DNA of 9,179 nucleotides, taken from assembly GCA_021841795.1 (NCBI GenBank), contig JAKCDN010000102.1:1-9179 (forward strand), read 5' to 3'. Source of the stretch: Acidobacteriota bacterium (GTDB taxonomy: Bacteria > Acidobacteriota > Terriglobia > Terriglobales > Acidobacteriaceae). This document shows, piece by piece, positions 1-4,638 of the stretch (position 1 is its first letter; every line of letters starts with the position of its first letter). The notes under the pieces were generated by a model, which saw only the letters and a list, made by a program, of their open reading frames with translations, did no database searches and was not told the origin of the DNA. The position numbers were made by a program, and so were the translations under genes.

Positions 1-64
1 GAACAAGGTGCGAGACGACAAGGAGCGCAATCGCGCTCAGTATCCAGTGAAGAAGCAGCCGCAT
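1..64 (-). CDS. N-terminus of a PF04020-type 'phage holin family' small membrane protein (partial)
   Basis: Only the first 21 codons lie in the window; the gene runs off the left edge. The visible product begins MRLLLHWILSAIALLVV, a hydrophobic transmembrane segment with a short positive N-terminus. This beginning closely resembles the four-helix membrane proteins annotated as 'phage holin family protein' (PF04020), which are common in bacterial chromosomes and mostly have no proven lysis role. The start at 64 is supported by GGAG at 75-78 on the minus strand, about 10 nt upstream. The other nearby ATG, at 72, is in a frame that stops after eleven codons. The gene is divergent from the small gene at 235. 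The family call rests on a short stretch and general resemblance; any small inner-membrane protein is the alternative. Confidence 0.6.
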   Translation of the reverse strand, partial: MRLLLHWILSAIALLVVSHLV

Positions 65-156
65 AGTCTCATGTCTCCGAAATCTCGACGGCAGGTAGGC
101 GAATGAACGATTCGCGCGACGGGGAGCGGTAGACGCCGTTGGCTCTAACGTATCCT

Positions 157-209
157 GCCTGACGGCGGCATGCAAGGCGCACGCGGGCAGAGACGCGGGG
201 GCGTCAGGC
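157..209. repeat. 8-bp perfect inverted repeat with 37-nt spacer
   Basis: GCCTGACG at 157-164 is matched by its exact reverse complement CGTCAGGC at 202-209. The pair lies in the divergent region between the holin-like gene and the 87-codon gene, ending 25 bp before the latter's ATG. It could be a stem-loop in the leader of the plus-strand gene or a pair of half-sites for a regulator. The sequence alone does not decide between these, and an 8-bp match could arise by chance in such GC-rich DNA. Confidence 0.4.
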
Positions 210-234
210 GGCGCGGTTGATTTAAAGTGAGACC

Positions 235-498
235 ATGTTCGCACGGCGCGTCAACATTGAACGGATCGACGCCGCGGGGGCACATCATGCCTGCCCGATT
301 CAGCAGATCGACAACTTTGCCATGCGCAACTTTACCAACGACGCTGTCTTTGACGATACATTTCCCGCCGGCGATGGCGTGCTGGAGATTGGGCACCGCG
401 TACCGATCGAGCGGCTGCGGACGGCAATGGCTGACTGGTTCAGGCGCAAGGGCTATCTGGCGTCCGATGAGCGGCTGGAAGTGACGGAGCGGAAGTAA
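235..498 (+). CDS. Small hypothetical protein, 87 aa
   Basis: I do not recognise this protein. It has no signal peptide or transmembrane segment and looks like a small soluble cytoplasmic protein. The C-terminal third (from about residue 56, PIERLRTAMADWFRRKGYL) is predicted to be an amphipathic helix rich in Arg and Lys. The N-terminal half contains two His and two Cys/Met-containing segments but no clear metal-binding motif. By hand count about 75% of third codon positions are G or C, against about 65% of first positions. That favours this frame over the overlapping minus-strand frame at 145-510. There is no good Shine-Dalgarno sequence; GTGAG lies just upstream of the ATG. The gene converges on the lysozyme gene and is divergent from the holin-like gene. 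Confidence that it is a real gene is moderate. Confidence 0.5.
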   Translation: MFARRVNIERIDAAGAHHACPIQQIDNFAMRNFTNDAVFDDTFPAGDGVLEIGHRVPIERLRTAMADWFRRKGYLASDERLEVTERK

Positions 499-541
499 GG
501 CTCCAGGCATCCGAAAATCGACCGCAGGCCGGCGGCGATGA

Positions 542-565
542 GCGGGCGGCGGGTATGACGCCCGC
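542..565. terminator. GC hairpin between convergent genes (possible bidirectional terminator)
   Basis: GCGGGCG (542-548) pairs with CGCCCGC (559-565) around a 10-nt loop. An alternative register pairs GCGGG (549-553) with CCCGC (561-565). It sits in the 123-bp gap between the ends of the 87-codon gene and the lysozyme gene. There is no T-tract on either side, so it is not a canonical intrinsic terminator. It may act with Rho, or only protect 3' ends. Confidence 0.3.
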
Positions 566-621
566 GAGCGGCTGCCGAATCTGAAGCGCTTGCCGGCAAC
601 GGCTGGCCCATGCGCTCTGGC

Positions 622-1080
622 TCACACAGCCGTTGCGCCCGCCTGAGCCCTCGCTCTCCAAAGACTCAGATCTGCCTGGCGCCGGGCCTTCAGGCCCAGA
701 TTGACCTCGCCGCCGGCCATATCCCACAGAAGAAGCTGTTCGGCCGCGGCATCGTATTGGCGCTCGTTGAGGCAGTGAAGCAGGGTTGAACCCGCCAGCC
801 GCCCAGACCCCAGGTTGAAGCAGAAGTCGACGAGGGCGTCGAACTGACCCTGGGTCAAGGGCACCTTCGCCAGGCGGCTGACAGCCTGCTCGGCCACGGC
901 GACATCCCGAGCCAGAATCGCATTCGCCTGGATTCGGCTGACCCCGTCGGGGAAGGACTCGGGGGGAACAATGCGATGGCCGTAGCCGATGGTGGGCAGG
1001 CCGGAGATGTCGGCGTACGGCTGGCCGCGGTACCCCTCAAACCGCTTGATCAGATCGAACCCCTTTGCGCTCAGTTGCAT
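622..1080 (-). CDS. Phage-type lysozyme, glycoside hydrolase family 24 (endolysin-like)
   Basis: Hydrolyses the beta-1,4 bond between N-acetylmuramic acid and N-acetylglucosamine in peptidoglycan. With the ATG at 1080 the product has 152 residues, close to T4 and lambdoid lysozymes (about 160-165). The GH24 catalytic triad spacing Glu-8aa-Asp-5aa-Thr is present as Glu15 (RFEG), Asp24 (YAD) and Thr30 (TIGYGH). The C-terminal lobe has the family signature QFDALVDFCFNLGSG and STLLHCLN. There is no signal peptide or N-terminal anchor (MQLSAKGFDLIKRFEG), so the protein is predicted cytoplasmic. It would need a holin-like pore or cell lysis to reach the wall. An in-frame TTG at 1086 is one nucleotide from the AGGAGAGG ribosome binding site (1088-1095) and is therefore unlikely to be the start. 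A holin-like gene lies 558 bp downstream on the same strand, with an opposing gene between. It could be a domesticated phage gene or a toxin/lysis gene; no other phage genes are visible. Confidence 0.9.
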   Translation of the reverse strand: MQLSAKGFDLIKRFEGYRGQPYADISGLPTIGYGHRIVPPESFPDGVSRIQANAILARDVAVAEQAVSRLAKVPLTQGQFDALVDFCFNLGSGRLAGSTLLHCLNERQYDAAAEQLLLWDMAGGEVNLGLKARRQADLSLWRARAQAGATAV

Positions 1081-1087
1081 AGACAAG

Positions 1088-1095
1088 CCTCTCCT
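1088..1095 (-). promoter_or_regulatory. Shine-Dalgarno that fixes the lysozyme start
   Basis: The minus strand reads AGGAGAGG here, 7 nt before the ATG at 1080. The upstream in-frame TTG at 1086 would be only 1 nt away, which rules it out as a practical start. Confidence 0.75.
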
Positions 1096-1599
1096 GACTG
1101 GCCGGAGCCAGCCGCAAACACAAAGAGCCTGCCGAAGTTCTTATCGGCAAGCCCTGATTGCAGGCTAGCAGAAGCTCAGAATTAATCGGCAAACGCGAGA
1201 TCGATCTACTCACAGGAGACCTACGCGGCTGCAACCGCTGCGCAAACCGAAGGGCGCCCGAGCCCGGTTGCCGCGCCTTGCGCCCGGCGGGACCGGGATC
1301 CACAGGTCTGCACGCCGGCGCGCGGAGCGTGTTCATTTTGCACTCAAGTTCATTGATTTCAGAAATTTAATGCGGCATGGAGGGCAGCAACGCCGGGAGG
1401 GTGCAGCTCGGGGCAAGGTTGGAGCGGCCGGTTTGGCCCAAAATGGGAAAGCCGCGCCCGTCCGGATTCACTCTGTAACCTAAACGGACACAATGCCTTA
1501 CCCGGAGCCGACGGAAGACGCGGTGATTTCCGCTGGAAATCTGCGGGCCAGCCTTGACCCAGCGAGGGGAATCGGGCGTCGGCTTAGTAAAATGAACAG
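1096..1599. other. Intergenic region between lysozyme and rlpA, no supported gene
   Basis: About 500 bp of divergent intergenic DNA. ATCGGCAA occurs twice (1143-1150 and 1185-1192), 42 bp apart. The first copy is part of a small hairpin (TGCCGA 1130-1135 with TCGGCA 1144-1149) in the leader of the lysozyme gene. An AT-rich island (about 1332-1371) contains TTGCAC (1338-1343), TTTAAT (1366-1371) and the dyad ATTTCAGAAAT (1356-1366). The hexamers are 22 bp apart, so this is not a convincing sigma-70 promoter. GGGCGCCC (1252-1259) is a short palindrome. A 33-codon ORF from ATG 1377 to 1478 has no ribosome binding site or recognisable product. I identify no known riboswitch or sRNA, although the region is long enough to hide one. 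Confidence 0.6.
1525..1541. promoter_or_regulatory. Perfect 17-bp dyad upstream of rlpA
   Basis: GATTTCC (1525-1531) and GGAAATC (1535-1541) are exact reverse complements around a 3-nt centre, GCT. The site ends 58 bp before the rlpA ATG, where an operator or a leader hairpin could be. A smaller relative, ATTTC-A-GAAAT, lies at 1356-1366 and shares the ATTTC/GAAAT half-sites with different spacing. The dyad itself is read directly; the regulatory role is inferred. Confidence 0.4.
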
Positions 1600-1609
1600 A
1601 TGGTTATAA
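1592..1609 (+). other. Five-codon upstream ORF overlapping the rlpA start
   Basis: ATG at 1592 opens a five-codon frame (MNRWL) that ends at the TAA at 1607-1609. It therefore runs across the rlpA ATG at 1600 in another frame. Neither ATG has a Shine-Dalgarno sequence. The short frame may be chance, or it may affect rlpA initiation by overlapping or coupled translation. Confidence 0.2.
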
Positions 1610-2166
1610 CAAGGAAAACACGCAACTTAAAGCGACGATCTCCGCTATGGATTTATCTGACGGCGGGGGTTTCTGCCGCGGTGCTGGTGGCGGCGGTGGT
1701 GCTGGTTACCGCACGCACGGTAGAAGCAGATGCGCGTCTTTCCAGAGCGACGAACGCAAGTACGGAAACAACCGCAACAAGCGCATCCCCGGCATCCCTG
1801 GCGCAGGCCGAGCCGGTCGTTCCGGCGAACCGTGCGACACCGGCGGCGCGGAAGTGGCACGACCGGATTCACGGGATCGCGTCGTGGTATGGAGGCGTCT
1901 TTAACGGACGCAAGACGGCCAGCGGCGAGACGTATGACATGTACGCGATGACGGCCTGTCATCCGACGCTGCCTTTCGGCTCAGTGGTGCGGGTGGTGAA
2001 TCGCTCCAACCATCAGTCGGTGGTGGTGCGCATCACGGACCGCGGCGATCTTGGGCATCAGGGACGAATCATCGACCTCTCTTACGGGGCGGCACAAAAG
2101 CTCGGGATGACCTGGGCGGGATTGGCGCACGTCGATCTTCAGGTGCTTTCGCTCGGCAAGCAATAA
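1600..2166 (+). CDS. rlpA: RlpA-family septal lytic transglycosylase domain protein
   Basis: RlpA-type double-psi beta-barrel protein. In Pseudomonas aeruginosa RlpA cleaves glycan strands lacking stem peptides and helps daughter cells separate. The 188-residue product has a basic N-terminus and a hydrophobic stretch (residues 16-38) acting as an uncleaved anchor or signal peptide; ADA at 43-45 is a possible cleavage site. A Ser/Thr/Ala/Pro-rich linker (46-82) follows, then the catalytic barrel (91-184): GIASWYGG, GRKTASGE, TLPFG, ITDRG and IIDLS. Glu110, His121 and Asp147 have exactly the spacing of the conserved residues reported for P. aeruginosa RlpA (Glu120, His131, Asp157). There is no lipobox cysteine, so unlike classical RlpA it is not a lipoprotein, and there is no SPOR domain. 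Targeting to the septum is therefore not assured. No Shine-Dalgarno precedes the ATG, but no alternative start keeps the signal segment. It converges on the M1-like gene. Confidence 0.88.
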   Translation: MVITRKTRNLKRRSPLWIYLTAGVSAAVLVAAVVLVTARTVEADARLSRATNASTETTATSASPASLAQAEPVVPANRATPAARKWHDRIHGIASWYGGVFNGRKTASGETYDMYAMTACHPTLPFGSVVRVVNRSNHQSVVVRITDRGDLGHQGRIIDLSYGAAQKLGMTWAGLAHVDLQVLSLGKQ

Positions 2167-2180
2167 ACGCAGACAAGGCA

Positions 2181-2194
2181 CCTTGCGCGCAAGG
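2181..2194. repeat. 14-bp perfect palindrome after rlpA
   Basis: CCTTGCGCGCAAGG reads the same on both strands and lies 14 nt after the rlpA stop. As RNA it can fold into a 5-bp stem with a CGCG loop. No T-tract follows. It may mark the rlpA 3' end or bind a dimeric protein. Confidence 0.45.
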
Positions 2195-2222
2195 CAAGTA
2201 CAGCCAGGCCAAAGGGCAGACG

Positions 2223-2241
2223 CTCTCCACCCGGGTGGGAG
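2223..2241. terminator. Hairpin between convergent rlpA and M1-like genes
   Basis: The 12-bp perfect palindrome CCACCCGGGTGG (2227-2238) is extended by CTC (2223-2225) pairing with GAG (2239-2241), leaving one bulged T. It lies 28 bp beyond the end of the minus-strand M1-like gene and 56 bp beyond rlpA, where a shared transcription end would be expected. There is no U-tract, so it is at best a terminator-like or 3'-end-protecting hairpin. Confidence 0.35.
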
Positions 2242-2269
2242 GCGATTCATCCTGCAGGCGGCCAAGCGG

Positions 2270-4255
2270 CTACTGGTTGTCAGGGCGCTTGTAGGGTTTT
2301 TGGATGTACTGGCGCGCCTCGTTAACGGCGCCCTGGGTATTGTCGTTGGTCTGCACGGCAAGACGGTACTCATTCACAGCGCGGTCGCGCTGGCCGGTAA
2401 TGTCAAAGATCTTGCCGATGGCGATATGGCTCCATACCTCAGTCCAGGGCGGCTCGTCGTCGCCACGGAGGGCATCGCGGAAGGAGTTCACGGCGGCCTG
2501 ATAGTTGCGCTGGGTAAACAGAATCTCGCCGATGCGATAGCTGGCGAGGGAGCTTAAGGGATTGGCCTCGAGAGCCTTCTTGTACTCGCCCAACGCGCCG
2601 ATCAGGTCGCCCTGGGCGACGAGTTGCTGGCCTTTGAGAATGGCGACGCGCACCTGCAGATCGGGAGTGGACTTGAGCACCCAGTCATTGGGGTCGATGC
2701 TGATGCGGCGAGGACGGCCGAAGGTATCGACCACATACTGCGTGTCGGTGCCGACGACGTCAATTTTACGGGTTTCGGTTTTGCCATCGGTCTCGATACG
2801 CAGCTCGACAGGCATGCGAAAGAGATCGAGATCCTGGTTGATCTCGCCAATGGTGCGGAAGCCTTTGTTGTTCCCCAGCCTGTAGACGGCGTACTTGTCG
2901 GCGAAGGCCGGCGCTCCGGTGCCGTCAACCCACTGCGCGAAGAATGGCGTAAGCTGCTGCTGGCTGACCTCTTCGGATACCTTCTCAAAGTCCTCCGTGC
3001 GCATGGGCCGATCCGTGTATTGGCTGAGCGCACCTTTGAGGATGTTCGAAAAGACCTTATCGCCAACCTCGCCGCGAAGCATGTGGAAGATCATGGCGCC
3101 TTTTTCGAGGGTCATGGACTGAAACTGCGGGGAAAAAGGATCGAGGCGTCCGGCGCTGGAGAGCGGAATGGTGTCATAGGCCAGAGCGCCGGCCGAAACA
3201 TCATCGAGCGCGGCTTGAAGAGCGCTCTTGCCGCTCTGATCTTCGACATACATCAGCTCGCCGTAGCGCGACATGCCATTGGTGATCCAGGCATCGTTGA
3301 GGGTACGCGGGCTGACGAGCGATCCCCACCACTGATGTGCGATGGTGTTGGCGAGCAGGCGAATGCCGGATTTGTCGGCCACGCGCGAGCCCTGAATGGC
3401 GGCCAATCCGGGGGCCCAGGCCGCCGGCAGGGTATCGTCGGGCAGCTCCACGACGTTGAGGTAGGTGGTTTCAGGCAGGCCGAAAGTGTCTGTGAAGAAG
3501 TCAAATTCCTTCGCCGCGGTCTGGGAAAACTCGTTGCCAGCGGCCTGGTGGGAGACGGTGAGGTAAACCTTGACGTTGCCCGCGCCGGCGGAGAAGGGAT
3601 CCACAAAGCGGCCGGCGATCACCGTGCCCGGAAATCCGGGTTTGGTCCACTTAAAGTCATACTCCGATCCGGGTTGGCCGTTGGAGAGATTGATGGAGAT
3701 CGGGCTGCCGGTGGCGCCGCCGGCCAGGACGCGCATGCCCTGCGGGACACGGATGTGCATCTCGGCGGTGAAACGATCGGTCATGAAGCCGGTCATGGGA
3801 AACCAGCGGGCAGGATAAAGCAGATAGGTAACCGGCTCCTGAATGGCAGCGAGCTTGAGGCCTTCGACGGGGCCGTCTTCATTGCCAGTGATCGTGCCTT
3901 CGTAGGTAAAGGTCCAACGGCAGGTTTGGCCATCGGCGAAGGGCGCCGGAGCGGTCACGCGGATGGAGCCGTCGGCAGTGCGCTCTCCATCGAGGAGCTT
4001 GCCGTTTTCGTCGGTGATTTTTGTGACTTTGAGGGCGGGATGGAAGCCGAAGGTGACGGCATCAAGGCCGGGTGGAGGGGCGAAGCTGACCACGGCAGTG
4101 GCGGCGAGATGGTGGGCCGCGGTATCCAGTTCAGCGTCAATCACATAGCCCGTAATGTCGAGGGTGGGGCGCGGGCGCTGCGGCAGCGCAGGAGAGGCTG
4201 CGAGGGTGCAGACGAGAGCCAGCAAGGCAAATCTACGCGTCCCGAAGGAGCGCAT
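2270..4255 (-). CDS. Secreted M1-peptidase-like protein with C-terminal TPRs, probably catalytically inactive
   Basis: The 661-residue product has a classical signal peptide (MRSFGTRRFALLALVCTLAASPALPQ region, residues 1 to about 26), then an M1 aminopeptidase-like N-terminal beta domain (about 30-220), a gluzincin-like domain (about 230-450) and three TPR-like repeats (about 530-640). The zinc-site region is recognisable (IAHQWWG, NDAWITNG, LEKGA), but its key residues are replaced. HEXXH reads Asn303-Thr-Ile-Ala-His307. The distal Glu, 19 residues on, is Asn326. The position before EKG, normally the catalytic Tyr, is Leu383. No GAMEN motif is visible. Only His307 of the zinc site remains, so hydrolysis is unlikely. 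A binding or scaffolding role outside the cytoplasm is inferred. Start choice is uncertain: in-frame ATGs at 4291 and 4303 and a TTG at 4354 lengthen the N-terminus. None has a good ribosome binding site, and 4255 gives the cleanest signal peptide. It is downstream of lpxB on the same strand but 383 bp away, so probably separately transcribed. Confidence 0.85.
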   Translation of the reverse strand: MRSFGTRRFALLALVCTLAASPALPQRPRPTLDITGYVIDAELDTAAHHLAATAVVSFAPPPGLDAVTFGFHPALKVTKITDENGKLLDGERTADGSIRVTAPAPFADGQTCRWTFTYEGTITGNEDGPVEGLKLAAIQEPVTYLLYPARWFPMTGFMTDRFTAEMHIRVPQGMRVLAGGATGSPISINLSNGQPGSEYDFKWTKPGFPGTVIAGRFVDPFSAGAGNVKVYLTVSHQAAGNEFSQTAAKEFDFFTDTFGLPETTYLNVVELPDDTLPAAWAPGLAAIQGSRVADKSGIRLLANTIAHQWWGSLVSPRTLNDAWITNGMSRYGELMYVEDQSGKSALQAALDDVSAGALAYDTIPLSSAGRLDPFSPQFQSMTLEKGAMIFHMLRGEVGDKVFSNILKGALSQYTDRPMRTEDFEKVSEEVSQQQLTPFFAQWVDGTGAPAFADKYAVYRLGNNKGFRTIGEINQDLDLFRMPVELRIETDGKTETRKIDVVGTDTQYVVDTFGRPRRISIDPNDWVLKSTPDLQVRVAILKGQQLVAQGDLIGALGEYKKALEANPLSSLASYRIGEILFTQRNYQAAVNSFRDALRGDDEPPWTEVWSHIAIGKIFDITGQRDRAVNEYRLAVQTNDNTQGAVNEARQYIQKPYKRPDNQ

Positions 4256-4638
4256 GATCAAAAAGCGAGAGCGTTTCAATTGGCTAACCATTCGATAGAT
4301 CATCGCTTTACCGTTCGTTGGCTGCGCCGCGATCGTGTGGCCCCCGTCTTTCAATGCCGATACAACCTGGTAGACGGTCAGAGATGCAGTTTAAGGCTTT
4401 TCCGGGAGAAAACAAACCACGGATGAGCTTGAAGACAAGATGAAATCCGCCCAAAATCCCCCGCGCACCCAAAAATCCCGCGGATTCTGAAGAGGCTGCC
4501 AGCCGTGTGGATGCCGCGCCCGCGCAGTGCATGGAAGCGAAACAAAACCCCTCCGAAGCCATGAAAAAACAACCCAGCAGGGGCGTGCGGCCCGGGCCGG
4601 ACATATCCGCAATCCGGAGAGCCCGAATGGTTTCAGAA
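4256..4638. other. Intergenic region between lpxB and the M1-like gene
   Basis: No supported gene. Its right part follows the end of lpxB; its left part should carry the promoter and leader of the M1-like gene, and may hold its true start if translation begins at 4291, 4303 or 4354. It contains the 12-bp palindrome CGGCCCGGGCCG (4588-4599) and a CCGGA/TCCGG inverted repeat (4597-4601 and 4613-4617), both just past the lpxB stop. A six-T run on the minus strand lies at 4564-4569. Short ORFs of 15 to 73 codons in both directions have no recognisable product and no ribosome binding sites. Confidence 0.55.

Noticed and set aside
145..510. A 121-codon minus-strand frame over the 87-codon gene
   Set aside because: Codon-position G+C favours the plus-strand frame, the product has no recognisable features, and it would run through the leader inverted repeat. 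The preference is modest, not decisive.
1338..1371. TTGCAC and TTTAAT as a sigma-70 promoter
   Set aside because: The hexamers are 22 bp apart, too far for a normal promoter, and no gene starts soon after on the plus strand.
1377..1478. A 33-codon ORF in the lysozyme-rlpA gap
   Set aside because: It has no ribosome binding site, no recognisable product and a composition like the surrounding non-coding DNA.
1554..1590. TTGACC followed by TAGTAA upstream of rlpA as a promoter
   Set aside because: The spacing of about 25 bp is too long, and no better -10 hexamer lies at 16-18 bp.
2624..4426. A 600-codon open frame on the plus strand, antisense to the M1-like gene
   Set aside because: The minus-strand product has a signal peptide, M1 fold signatures and TPRs. 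The antisense frame has no recognisable domain, and its sequence looks like a codon shadow of a GC-rich gene.
4564..4618. Intrinsic terminator for lpxB (GC palindromes followed by a T6 run on the minus strand)
   Set aside because: The stem nearest the T-run is only three or four base pairs, and the stronger palindrome at 4588-4599 is too far from the T-run to make a canonical terminator.
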